The position numbers and the translations under genes are program-made. From Cryptomeria japonica (taxonomy: Eukaryota > Streptophyta > Pinopsida > Cupressales > Cupressaceae), in the NCBI RefSeq assembly GCF_030272615.1, contig NC_081412.1, positions 672,168,852 to 672,232,851 on the forward strand: DNA of 64,000 nucleotides, given 5' to 3'. The notes below the pieces were generated by a model. The model saw nothing but the letters and a program-made list of their open reading frames with translations. It was not told the DNA's origin and made no database searches. Positions 43,331 through 55,420 of this stretch are shown here, in pieces (within the stretch, counting starts at the first letter, position 1; each line of letters begins with the position of its first letter).

Positions 43331-45490
43331 CCTTCCCAACAATATAAAAATAAACAATTTTAAAATTTTAAATATATTTAAATAAAAATAATAAATAACA
43401 TTTCATAAATACAAATAAACCATTCTAAAATAATTTTAAAATAAAATAAAATAATTATTAAACAATATAAAAAATAAACTATAAAATAAATCTATAAACA
43501 AAATAAAATGACTCGAAATAAATTAAAATAATATTTATAATATGTGTATGTTCTATGCAATCTTTTATGACATATAAAAAGACGTATGTCACCCATCAAA
43601 TGAAGTAAAACCGAATCTTGCATGTACTTTCTTGTATCATGCCTCTCGTTGCTTCCTTGTGGTTTCAACTCATCGTTCTATGCTCACATTTAATGTTTAT
43701 TTAATCCCTACTTTCTCTTCCTCTTACCAAGTAGAGGCCATTATTAATTCCCTACTTAATTTCTTTCATGGTAAATTTAATAGTGAGGATGTTTAGGTTG
43801 AGCGGTATAAGTCATAATCTATTATTAGTCGTTTTTTTCTAATTTTGATTTTTGAAATGACCGGAATCACAATAAGAGATAAAATTTACAAAGCAATTAT
43901 AAAGAGTAGTATGTATTAAATGAAAAAATTTCATGATTACAAGAGTTTTGAGTAATTAAATGATCACATTGTTAGTCTTAAAGAACATATCGAGCATTCC
44001 CGATCAAAATTTACTAGATCTATAGACAAATTAGAAACAAAATATATGTTTCTTTGGTCATCCTCACCTTACTATTTTTGAGAGGGTAAGTCATGAACAA
44101 TTCAATCCAATTCAATGATGGTGATGACAGATGAATATTTTGCATTAAACAAAGCTCTAGACCCATGATAGGGACTACAAAAACCTTCTAGAATTCAATA
44201 CATAGACCACCAAAATGTGAGAGTAAAAAATACAACAATAGTCCCTCGATAGGTCAATACTCCTATTAGGTTCGTAATCCTAAGTTCTATCTTCATATGA
44301 TTGCAGTTGAGCTTGTAGAAAGACCAAGGTTTTTTTTAGTTTAGGATTAGTCTGGATATCATGCTACAAAATAAGGATATGAAGAGATATATATGCACAT
44401 AGAATCAATGATTTAATTTATAGGGGAATGAAAATACAAGGGAAGGAAACCATGCATCAAAATCACTAAATATGCTATGGGATAATGTGTATGAAGATCT
44501 AGACAATGACAATGTGATATGGGGAAAGCCTAAAGAGTGTTTCTCTTCATGACCAAGACTTAAGAAAATGAACAAGGAGAGTGGAGAAAAGAAAGCTCCA
44601 AAAGTGTTGGGTGTACAGGAAAAACTAGAAGACAAGTTAACTAGTCTCCTTTTTTGTGGAAAAGAGACAATAAGCAAAGGGAGAGATGAAGGAATGTCAA
44701 TCACTGATAAGGACTTTGACAAATCTACAACTTTCCAAGCTATCAATTAGGCATGATCTTTATCTTCGGAAATTATCAAATTAGAAAACTTATCTTATTC
44801 CATCTAGGCTTGTAGTAGCACGGTGATCATTAAGAAATAGCTTTATTCTTATAGCAACACCGCCACATGTTTAATATATCAAAGCCAATGACTCGTGAGA
44901 TTGTGGTGTACTATGTTAACACCTTTTCTTGTCATCACTATCCAGCAACTCTTTGATTATTTTGAGGTTTGATATTTGCGAAACTATGGTGTGTTATATT
45001 AATATTTTGTTTCCTTATCGTTATCCTGTAGCCTCCTAGCCATTATAGAATATGGTACTTGCGGGATTGTGGTAACCTACGATAAGAAACATTTTTTAGC
45101 TAATTTAATGAATTGATTGTGATCAAAGAAGGAAAATTATGGATTTTGTAAGTAATAACAATGGGAAAGTTGGACACACAATTGATTTTCAAAGGTGGTT
45201 GATATTTTGGAAGGTAAATGCATAAAATGTAGACTTGAAACTCACGATCTCTCAAAAAAAATAGGGTTCATAACAAGTTGGATCCATCAAGCATGTAGAG
45301 AAGAACTTGACAAAAAAAAATTTGATACCATGTACAAGTGGATGATCAACAAAAAGATCCAAGAATCATCTGCAAGCAAAACACTTGTCACACAAAAGAT
45401 ATCAAGCAAAGAGTGTATCCTTTATAACAACTAGAGAATTCTGTAATATTATACAAAATAATTAAAGATTCAATATTAAAGGAACAATAT
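43331..45490. other. Unassigned sequence
   Basis: The first 200 bp are AT-rich. The rest has mixed composition with short open frames (for example 44405-44746 minus and 45195-45434 plus) that I do not recognise. Between about 44815 and 45080 a phrase set (GATTGTGGTGTACTATG; ACTATGGTGTGTTATATT; GATTGTGGTAACCTACG) hints at an old ~115-bp duplication. No gene is supported. Confidence 0.35.
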
Positions 45491-46438
45491 TGGAGGGTAC
45501 AATTAAAATAAACGAATGGCTTGCTTTATAGGAAGAAAGAGATTCCCTAATCTTAAATTAGAAGAACTAAAGCAATGCAAAGTAGGAGCTAAATTAAGCT
45601 CAACTACAAGCTATAAAAGCTAACTAGAAGTGCCTCTAAGTGAATTCAAACTAAAAAAGCATAAAACCTAGTGTATATAGTGAAAATATGATGATGAAAA
45701 CAATAATGAAAAACTAACAAGGATCAATAACAAAACTATAACCTAACAATGAAAAGCATCCACCATGCACCAATAAAGATACCTAAGATCACGAAAAACA
45801 ACAAAATAAAACAATATTACCATCCACATGACAAGTAGGGTTTCAATCTCCATTGTCTCCTATCTCCATTGATCTTGTTTGATATATTTGCTCTCAGATT
45901 TTATGTGTGCACAAGAGCTCAATAAAAGAACAAATTATGGTTGATAGCTTCATCACAAGAAGGATTGATTGATGCAGTTGTTAGGGTTGGTAATGAAGGA
46001 GATTGTCCTCTTATATAGATGACACTTTATGAAAATAAGGGATAAGATTAAAAGATCAAGAGGATAAATGGTCGGCTAAGATGAAAGGGTAGGTAGAAGA
46101 AATAATAAAATAATAAAGTGGGTAGGTAAGATAGGCTTAAGAGATAATTGACACGTGTCATAGAAGAAAAAGCTAATGAATTAATTAAAGAAATATTTTA
46201 TTTATTTAATTAATAGAAGAAATGGGATAATTAAATAAATAAAATATCTCTTTAATTTGGGAAAGAGATAATTTAAATAAATAAAAATATTTATTTAAAT
46301 AAGAAAAAGGCTTAAAAGAGACTAAATGAATTAATTAAAAACATAATGATTTATTTAATTAATAGAAGACTTATGATATAGAATAAATAAATAAATAAAT
46401 GTTTATTTAATTAAAGAAGACAATTTTAGGTGTCTACA
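45491..46438 (-). mobile_element. Probable solo LTR of a gypsy-type element
   Basis: On the minus strand it starts TGTAGACACCTAAAATTG and then has the AATTAAATAAATAT-rich texture also seen at the start of the Tat-like LTRs. A TATA-like CTATATAAGAGG lies near 46010. The right edge (46438) is the clear one; the left edge near 45491 is only inferred from a CCTCCA end. No primer site, polypurine tract or target duplication was found. Confidence 0.42.
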
Positions 46439-47085
46439 CCTAGACAAAATAAAGCATCTAAATTTAGCTTATGTGAAAAAACAATTAAATGATCTAATTA
46501 ATAAATAATTAGATAATTGTCCTATAATTACTCCATTAGTAAGCCTAAGATAAGATTATGAAAAGGAACTGAGAGGGATTCCTTATATAAGGATTTCATA
46601 ATTGAAATTGTCTTTAGGATAACTTAATTTGATATATTTTCACATGGAGTAGGATTTGAATTAGATAAGACTACTTAATTATCCTCTCAAAATTCAAGGA
46701 ATAAAGTGTGGGACCATGGTGGTAGCTCACCCTAGTCCTGATAATATTTTTTCAAATTTTTAGGAATGAAAGATAATGAAGTTCTAAAGCCAATTCCAAC
46801 TCAGTGGCTCAAAGCATAATGTATAGATATGTAGAATATGTTTTGAAAGTTTAAAGTAGGGTAGGATTAAGGATAAATTAGGATATTGAAGAAATAAAGA
46901 GAACACCTAGAATTAAGGCCTGAAATAAGAATGTGATGATTTAATAATGTGGAATAAAACCCATAATATTTTTAAATTAATAAAGGTGCTATAATGCATA
47001 GCAGAAAGGGAGATACTAAAATATGTACTAGGAAAGTGTGAAATTGGACACACTAATAAAGGTGTAAAATTTATGACACTGCATG
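46439..47085. other. Unassigned spacer
   Basis: AT-rich to mixed sequence, no gene. Near 47085-47165 it runs into a TATG/TATA and (CA)n microsatellite. Confidence 0.4.
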
Positions 47086-47344
47086 TGTGTGTATGTATAT
47101 ATCTATGCATATGTATAAATATATGTATATATGTATATACATTTACACACACACACACACACACATACACATTGGGGTTGAATTCAGACGGTAATTCATC
47201 AGATTTTTTACTGCATTTCGTCAGACAACCAACAAAAAAGCATCATCGAAAACTTGTTGTCGGATGTTGTGACATTACTCGAGGTCATTGAAATTACAAT
47301 GGACACCAGGAAACCTTTGATAGTGAACGTGACTACCATTACAA

Positions 47345-47605
47345 TGAGCCAATGTTGTTGGACATATAGCATTCCTGTCGGAGGTGTTAGTCTTTCTCGT
47401 CAGAATTCTGACAGTATTCTGCCACCCATCCAACGAGCCAATGTCATTGGGCATATAGCATGTCCGTCGGACGTGTTAGTATTTATCATCAAAATTCTGA
47501 CGGTCTTTTGCCACCCATCAAATGAGCCAATCTCATCGAGCATATAGCATGCCCGTTGGACATGTCATTCTCTCTTGTCAGAATTCCGACGACGTTCAAA
47601 TTATA
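47345..47605. repeat. ~90-bp repeats, probable CACTA subterminal region
   Basis: GAGCCAAT starts units at 47345, 47435 and 47524, each with CATATAGCAT, a GTCGGA or GTTGGA word and CAGAATTCTGACGGT-like text. Short GACGGAATTCCGTC-type words in dense inverted and direct array are usual in the subterminal regions of plant CACTA elements. The TNP2-like exon just to the right supports this. Confidence 0.55.
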
Positions 47606-47913
47606 AAAAAACAAAGAATGATGATGATTTTTAGAGATTACAACCTATCAATAGGATTTGCATAGATATTTGAAGGATGGAGGAGTCATGGTAGAGTACA
47701 AAGCAATTGGGACAAGCATCTATTGGTTGATACTCCATTCCAATATCTTTCATAATGCAATATAATTTTCAGTATGAGTGAGGTACAATATTTGATGGTG
47801 GTAACAAAAACTCACCTATCAATCTACAACAAAAAAATATAATTTGTTAATATAAACAATATTAATGGGACATGATTCACTATTAATTAACTATAAAGAC
47901 ATATATGACATAC

Positions 47914-48289
47914 CTTAACATACATGAGATTGTTATGTTGGATAAGCCACTTATAACCTTCAAGTTCACCAACAATAATACAACAAAGAGAAGAGTTTTC
48001 TGGGAGCCTTCGTAAAGGGCCTCATATGCCTTCTCAAGTAGAGGTAAATCATGAACAACATCAAGGTCATCTTGATCATCATGATCAGCTGCACCAATAC
48101 TAAATGGGTCATGGATCAATGTATTTGTACCATCATTTTCAATTGTGGTTTGTGGCTCATGATCACCATCTTTCATGGGATCATTATCTTTAGCTTCGAT
48201 ATTCACACCTCCATGTTCCTCCACTTCTAAAACCATATTCTTTAGGTTGTGTTGAGCCATATCATGCTCTTTGGGGTGCTCAACCTATA
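47914..48289 (-). pseudogene. CACTA (En/Spm) TNP2-like transposase exon
   Basis: The open frame (47883-48260) has an acidic Asp/Glu-rich first half. It then reads LPLLEKAYEALYEGSQKTLL and NLKVISGLSNITISCMLR, closely resembling the conserved 'PLYEG...LLLLNLKVxNGLSNxxFxxLLR' block near the N-terminus of CACTA transposases. The exon probably ends at the donor AAG|GTATGT (47914) and may begin after the acceptor TATATAG near 48290. The following catalytic exons are not seen; instead the subterminal-type repeats come within 300 bp, so this is an internally deleted copy. A copia LTR starts 66 bp upstream of its proposed exon start. Confidence 0.58.
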
Positions 48290-48354
48290 TAAAAATGATC
48301 AACATAAATAAACCATGATCATGATCTCATCATCAAGTGATTTCTTATATATAT

Positions 48355-49549
48355 TGTTGGCCATTTGGTGGAATTGATTACGTGTTGCATTGATGTTTTG
48401 TCATTGATGTCAACACTATCTATTTGGATGCTTTACCAACACCCTTTTGGTCCCGGTAGGTTGAGAATTTTTCTGGTTTACTTGGATCCGGTATGATCTG
48501 GTAAACTCCGATATAATCTGGCAATGAAATTGTCTTGTTCATGATGCTTATACTCATACTTGATCATTTGGTTTTGGTCTGGTATTTGGATGTTATCCTG
48601 CTTGCTGAGAAGATTGGTTTCTAGTTTTGGTGAGGGTTTCATCGACAGAGCTCTTCATGGAGATGTTTAATAAATTGCCTAAGTAATGTTGGTGTCACTT
48701 CAAATAGAGTTTCAGGATGCTTTTGGTGATCATGTTCAAGACTTGGCATTTGGAGATCATTACTGAAGCATGTGGACCTATATTTGGTCCCGATTTATCT
48801 AGGTTATGGACCGACATTGATGTAACATATGGATAGGACCTATTGATGTATTTCCAGGATGTCTTATGTGTTGGATATTATTTGTTTGGTCTTAGGTTGA
48901 CATGATTTGTAATTATGTAATTGGTTTATTGTCTAGTTGCCAACGTGATTGTTTATGGTCAAGGGTTTGTATATATAGATGTAAGGTCTCATTATAGATT
49001 ATCATGGTTAATGTAAGAGGTCATGGTCAAGGGTTGTAATGTGAGAATAATATAATATCATTCAGGTAGAGGATTTGATCGATCCTTGGAGTTCAAATTG
49101 GGTGTATGAGGATTTAGTCGTCCAATATTGAGCTTTAATCAAAACTATACTTTGGCATAGGATATGCTATCTTTTGTAGTTCAACACTTCTCTAGATTGT
49201 AGTTTGGATTTGTATGTAGTCAGTGAGACTCCTTTTATGATGAGAAGTGTTGTCTAGGTTGTTGTCCTTCCTACAAGTGCAACCCCTTCATTTTAATTCA
49301 CATACTTACTATAGAAGCATTATCTGATTGTGGGTGGGCTTCCCACTGTGGTTTTTCCCTTTACTGGGTTTTCCATGTAAAATTCTTGGTGTTGTGTGAA
49401 CGGATTTTATTTTGTGATTATTGTTTATGGTTAATTGGATTAACTACTATTCTAGTATTATTGTTTATTGTTAATGCTTCCGGTAATCTGTGACAACTGA
49501 TTCACCCCCCCCCTCTTAGTTTTCTTTTGGTTATCTGAATTGTCTAACA
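48355..49549 (+). repeat. Copia 5' LTR (1195 bp)
   Basis: It starts TGTTGGCCATTTGG and ends TTGTCTAACA, giving TGTT/AACA tips. A TATA word, GTATATATAGATG, lies near 48970. Its last 250 bp resemble the end of the LTR at 5023-6491. The five bases before it are TATAT; no matching duplication is found downstream because the other end is lost. Confidence 0.85.
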
Positions 49550-49551
49550 AT

Positions 49552-49563
49552 TGGTATCAGAGC
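49552..49563 (+). promoter_or_regulatory. Copia primer binding site (initiator Met tRNA)
   Basis: TGGTATCAGAGC lies two bases after the LTR. It is the standard complement of the plant initiator methionine tRNA 3' end used by most copia elements. Confidence 0.93.
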
Positions 49564-49607
49564 TTTGGTCCTCTCTATAGAAATCTTAACTGCTCAAGGA
49601 TGTTCTT

Positions 49608-50424
49608 ATGGAGACTAATAGTTCAAGTTCATCTAGTTCTTCAGGAACTATCTTTAGAAGGGATATACCAAGGCTTGATGGAATAAATTACACAGTATGG
49701 AAGATTCAGATGCAGACTCATCTGAGATGTCTTGGTAGGGAGATTTGGGAGATCACTCAGAATGGTGTAACACCATATAATCCAGGATCTGGTGATCTTG
49801 CTCCAGAAAACCTAGAAACGGAGCTTGATATTGTTATGGAAATTCAATGTTGTGGTGGAACTTTGAGTGAAGATGAAATTGTTTCTAAATTCCTTAGAGC
49901 CCTACCATCATCTTACAAAAGAAAGGCTACTGCTATCAATGAGCTGAGAACAATGACTAATATATCTGTCAACAAATATACCTTGGTTGGGAAACTATCT
50001 ACTTTTGAGCTTGAGGAATTTGGACCTTCTGGAGCTGTGAAGACTGAACCTTCTTTTCATACATCTACATTTGCAATCGCTAAGAAATACTTGAAAGCTT
50101 TATATGCAAAAGAGAGAAGATAAGAAGAGAGAAGATAATGAGTTTGAGCAACTTGAAGCACTATTTTCTATAAGAGTAGCAAAAAGATGGGTAGGAAGTA
50201 AGAATGAAGGAAAAGAACATTTTAAATGTTTTGCATGTAATAAGATTGTTCATTTTGCATCTAGATGTCCTGAAAGGAATTCAAGATTTGAAGAAAGAGT
50301 TAAATCATCATTTAAGCCTAACCCTAGATATCAGAACAAGTATAGATTCAAAAAAAATACAGACAAATCATGCTACATAGCGGATGAGGAAGGCATTACT
50401 AATTTAGATGATGAACCAACATAA
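49608..50424 (+). pseudogene. Copia gag remnant
   Basis: The N-terminal end, after a Ser run, reads IPRLDGINYTVWKIQMQTHL and CLGREIWE, the usual start of plant copia Gag. The C-terminal part has the CCHC zinc knuckle CFACNKIVHFASRC. It would make the particle protein. It is part of the broken copia element. Confidence 0.85.
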
Positions 50425-50449
50425 GACTCTGCTAGTCGATCTGGCAATC

Positions 50450-52095
50450 GGAAAGAATGCGTATTCTTGGTTATCAAGGAAGATGATCTAGCACTAGATG
50501 TACCGGAAGAGAAGGCACTTGCTGCTAAAATTGAGGACAAGGATGAATGGGTAATTAAGAGTAGTTGTTCACATCATATGAGTGGAAATAAAGGGAATTT
50601 TCTATCTTTGAAAGAATTTGATGGTGGACTACTTAGATTTGGAGATGACAAGGCATGTATGATCAAAGCAAAAGGAACTATATCATTTGATGGTAAGAAC
50701 AATACTGATAATGTTTATTAAGTTGAAGGTTTGAAGCATAATTCTTTGCGTGTAGGACAATTGGTAGATAAGAGGTTTGAATTATAGTTCAAGGATGGAA
50801 AATACAAAATCATTAATAGATCTAGCTTGGAGATTGCAACTGGTACATAGACAAAAGGTAATATCTTTCATTTGAACTCCGGTGAGAAAACATGTTTGAT
50901 TACACAGATTGGTGAGAGTTGGTTATGGCATAAAAGGCTGTGTCATGTGTATTTTGATTGCATTGTGAAGATTAGTTCAACTAAGGCAGTTAGGGATATA
51001 CCTAAGATTATGAAGCCCCATAATCCGGTGTAAATAGTATCGAATGGGTAAATAGGTTAGAACCTCTTTTAGGAGTATACAAGATAACTCAAATGATGTT
51101 CTTGATCTTATTCATACTGATTTATGTGGCCCTACTAAAGTTAAAAGTTTTCATGGTGATAGATACTTCATGCTAATAATTGATGATTATTCTAGAATGA
51201 TGTGGGTTACTTTTTTGAGAGAAAAATATGAAGCATTTGAAAAGTTTAAAATCTTTAAGGATAAAGTGGAAACTGAAACATGATTGAAGATTAAATGTTT
51301 GAGATTAGATCATGGTGGATAATTCACATCTGGTGAGTTTAATAACTTTTGTGACAATTATGGTATAAGAAGACAATTTTCTTCTCCTCGGAAACCTTGA
51401 CAGAATGAAGTTGTGGAAAGAAAGAACAAAACTATCTTGGATGTTGCTAGAAAAATGGTGATGGAAGCTAATCTACCTCATATCTACTAGAGAGAAGCAG
51501 TAAGTACAATATTTTATACATTGAACAAAGTACATATAAAAGGAGAAACTGGTAAGACACCTTATGAATTATGGTTTGGCAATACACCTACTCTTAAGTA
51601 TTTCAAAATTTTTGGTAGTAAATGTTATATCAGGAGAGATGATAATATTGGTAAATCTGATCCTAGAAGAGATGAAGGAAAATTTATTGGTTATTCCAAT
51701 GAAATTAAAGTATTTAGATGTTATAACAAGAGATTGCAGATAATTTTGGAGAGTGCTAATGTCAAAGTAGATGAGCTGAGAAAAAGTCAAATACGAGTTT
51801 ATGAGAAGGAACTGGTAGTGAAAATGATTATATCTGAACTGGTAGCACTTTTACCAGAATAGAGAGTTGAACTAGTTACTGCAGCAACATCAGAGAATTC
51901 TACAGTAAGTGAAGAATAGGGAAGAGAAACAGAGAGTTAGAAGACTCCTAGGTATGTGAGATTGAATCATTCTAAAGATCAAATCATTGGGGATAACAAC
52001 AATGTAGTGATGACAAGAAAAATATTTGCCACTAATGAGGTATGTTTAATTTCACAGGTTGAACTGGTATCAGTAATTAAGTCTTGTAAAGATGA
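50450..52095 (+). pseudogene. Copia protease-integrase remnant
   Basis: The protease region is recognised by CSHHMSGNKGNF, followed by the GAG-pre-integrase text. Integrase is recognised by DLCGPTKVKSF, IIDDYSRMMWV, KNKTILDVARKM, and later GKTPYELWFG and FGSKCYIRRDD. The polymerase is missing because the gypsy fragment takes over. Broken. Confidence 0.83.
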
Positions 52096-54830
52096 ACACT
52101 GCTGGAATGTAATGCCTTTCAGTCTCAAGAATGCAGGTGCAACCTATCAAAGGGAAATGACTACAATCTTCCATGACATGATGCATTCTATAATAGAAGA
52201 TTATGTGGATGACTTACTAGCAAAATCACTCACCAGAGAAGGTCATCTAGATATATTGGAGAAAATCTTTGATAGACTAGAACAATATCATGTTCGACTC
52301 AACCCAAAGAAATGTGTCTTTGGAGTAACCTCCATGAAGCTTCTAGGATACATTGTCTCCAACAAAGGCATTGAGGTCGACCCAACAAAGGTCAAAGCAA
52401 TAATGGACATGCCACCTCCAAAGAACATCAGTCAACTGAGGACATTACAAGGATGGCTATAGTCCATCCAAATATTCATTGCACAATTGGTAGATAAGTG
52501 CCATCCTTTTACACACCTGCTACACAAGAACATCCACTTTCAATGGGATGCCAGATGCCAACAAGCATTCCAGATGCTTAAGGACTATCTCATGAATACA
52601 CCATTGTTGATCCCGCCGAATCCGAGTAAGCCTTTATTGCTCTATATTTTAGCTACTACTACAACATTGGGAGTGTTATTGGCTCAACACAATGCAGAAG
52701 GGAAAGAGTGTGCTATATACTACATCTCTCACACACTGGTCGGCTATGAACTCAATTACACACCTATTGAGCAAGCTTGCCTAGCAATAATCTTGGTAGC
52801 AACAAAACTGAGGCACTATCTATTGACACATAAGGTTCAACTCATTGCTAAGATTGATCCTCTAAAGTACTTACTGAGAAAAGCAACATTGACTGGCCGA
52901 TTGGCCAAATGGGTAATGATTCTAAGTGAATTCGACATTGACTATGTGGACCGTAAGGCTATCAAAGGGCAAGTTATTACAGATCAGTTGGCCGATGCAC
53001 TGCTCATAGATAATCATCCTCTCATTTCCAATTTTCCAGATGAAGAGCTATTCATGCTCACAGAAGCACAACCATGGAAGCTATACTTTGATGGTTCATA
53101 CACTAGGCATGGCTCAGGGGCAGGCATTCTCTTTATCACCCCTCAAGGGGATAGCATCCTGAAATCTTACAGGCTCACATTTCCGTGCATGAATAATATA
53201 GCAGAATATGAGGCCTTGATCACTGGACTCAGGCTCACCATCCAATGGAAATTAAAATAGTTACAGATATATGGCGACTCTCAATTGGTCATCTGACAAT
53301 TCACAGATGAATATTAGACCAAGGATGACAAACTTATGCCATATAAGCAAATGGTGGACAATCTAGAGGCATCATTTACTAATATCACTTTTGAGTAGAT
53401 ACCCAGAGATCAGAATCAAGCAGCTGATGCTATGGCTACCATCGCATCTCTCCTAGATCTTCCACATAATTCAACACATTATGAGTTCTTGGTAGAACAG
53501 CTTTAGATTCCCGCTTATGATATCCCCGAATCCGAGATGATATGTCACCTTGTTAGTTCCAAATCCCCATGGTACGGTGAGTTCTACACCTATCTTCGTG
53601 ATCACACCCTTCCTCCCAACCAATTGAATAACCAATGTAAAACCTTCATTTGCCAAACTGCTCGATATACCATTATTGCTAAAACCCTATACCGATGCAG
53701 TCTTGATGGTACTCTCCTTTGATGTCTGGAATAGAATGAGATAACAAAGGCCTTGGAAGAGGTACATGAAGGAATTTGTGGAACCCATGCAAGTGGTCCA
53801 TCACTAGCCAAGAAACTCCTACGCAATGGATACTATTGGCCATCTATGGAAAAAGACTCATACTACTTTGTCAGAAAGTGCAAGAAATGCCAAGTTCATG
53901 GAGACCTGATACATGCACTAGCACAATAATTGCAACCAATCACAACACCATGGCCTTTTTGTCAATGGGGCCTTGACCCTGTGGGTAAAATCCATCCATC
54001 TTCATCTAATGGCCATAAATTCATTATTACCGCCACCGAATACTTCACAAAGTGGATCGAAGCTATTCCACTTACCCAAGTCACCGGCAAGAAGATCGCC
54101 TCATTCATCCTCAATTACATCATCTGCCAGTATGGTGTACCCATGTCCATCATCATAGATAATGGTCTTCCTTTCAAAAATCAGGATGTCCATGAACTCT
54201 GTGAGAAATTTCACATCCAACACCGCTTTTCCACCCCCTATTACCCACAAGGAAATGGTCAGGCTAAAGCATCAAATAAAAACATATTGAGAATCCTCAA
54301 GAAGATAGTCAATGATGTCGGGCGTGATTGGCATGTTCAATTGAATCCAGCACTATGGGCATATCAAACTAGCATTCGAACCCCTACAAGCGCAACTCCC
54401 TACTCATTGGTCTATGTTGCCAAAGCTATTCTACCTATTGAGGTCGAGATACCATCACTATGGGTTTCCTTGCATAATCTGATAGATGATGAAGCATACA
54501 GAGTCTCACACCTCCAAGACTTAGAGCTACTTGATGAGAAATGACAAGCTACATACAACCACCTCAAAGCCTATCAACAGTGCATGAGCAGAAGCTATAA
54601 TCATCGAGTTCGACAATGTACATCTGAGGTAGGTGATCTTGTTCTTCGAGAGAATCCTCATAAACAACCAAACAAAGAACATCAGGGAAAGTTTGAATTA
54701 AATTGACTAGGTCCATATGTTATCACTGCTGTATTTGGGTCCGGGGCATATAAGTTGGCTACTTTAGAAGGAGAACCACTAGCAGATCCGATCAACAGCA
54801 TGCACCTCAAACAGTTTTATATGTAAAGCT
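52096..54830 (+). pseudogene. Gypsy pol remnant (RT to integrase C-terminus)
   Basis: Domain order and wording match the pol at 11456-14722, from the middle of reverse transcriptase to the integrase end (NHRVR, GPYVI, DPINSMHLKQF). Most of the text can be aligned by eye over ~2.7 kb. It is a fossil. Confidence 0.9.
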
Positions 54831-55248
54831 GTACAAAGTATCAGGCTCTCATACATACTAGAAAACAATCCAAATACACTCAGATAAATGTCCTGAAGAA
54901 AATATAAAAGCATAAAAAAAAAAGTAAAGAAAAATCACGCATCCAAATGTTGAACAACCACTCCGTTGGCACCTTGGATAAGTGCGATGGTGAAAACCTG
55001 GCAAACAGGCGCCAATCGTAAAAACTATGGCTCCATTGTGTTTCAAGCTTGTTGCGATCACATTCATTCCGTACACACATACATCTGTCTCGACCATGGT
55101 TTGTTATTGATCTGCAATAAAGAGATAGTACTTCATGCGTCTTGCATCCCGCTTTTTCATAGTCGTGTCTAAAATGGGGGCAATGCTCTTAATCTATTGA
55201 TGGATGTGGATTTGGCATTATCTTATGATTCATTGGGTTCTTCATTCA

Positions 55249-55420
55249 AAACAATCAAAATACCAAAAACATTCAAAACAATCAAAATACCAAAAACATT
55301 CAAAAGAATCAAAATCCCAAAAACATTCAAAACAATCAAAATACCAAAAACATTCAAAACAATCAAAATACCAAAAATATTCAAAACAATCACAAAAAAC
55401 CAAAAAACATCAAAAAACAT
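55249..55420 (+). repeat. 27-bp tandem repeat in the gypsy 3' region
   Basis: ACAATCAAAATACCAAAAAC plus ATTCAAA is repeated about five to six times with one or two changes per unit. The younger copy has only two or three scattered units at the matching place (10930-11040, 11360-11430). Lys/Thr/Ile-rich frames here are artefacts. Confidence 0.9.

Larger units (their letters stand above)
48355..52095 (+). mobile_element. Ty1/copia LTR retrotransposon, 5' part, broken
   Basis: The element begins with an LTR (48355-49549) and the initiator-Met primer site, then gag with a zinc knuckle, a protease region, and integrase. It reaches the text EVCLISQVELVSVIKSCKDE that normally precedes copia reverse transcriptase. 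At about 52095 the sequence turns into gypsy reverse transcriptase; no copia RT, polypurine tract or 3' LTR follows. It is broken, with roughly ten breaks, and looks older than the element at 7596. It seems to have inserted next to or into the CACTA remnant. Confidence 0.88.
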
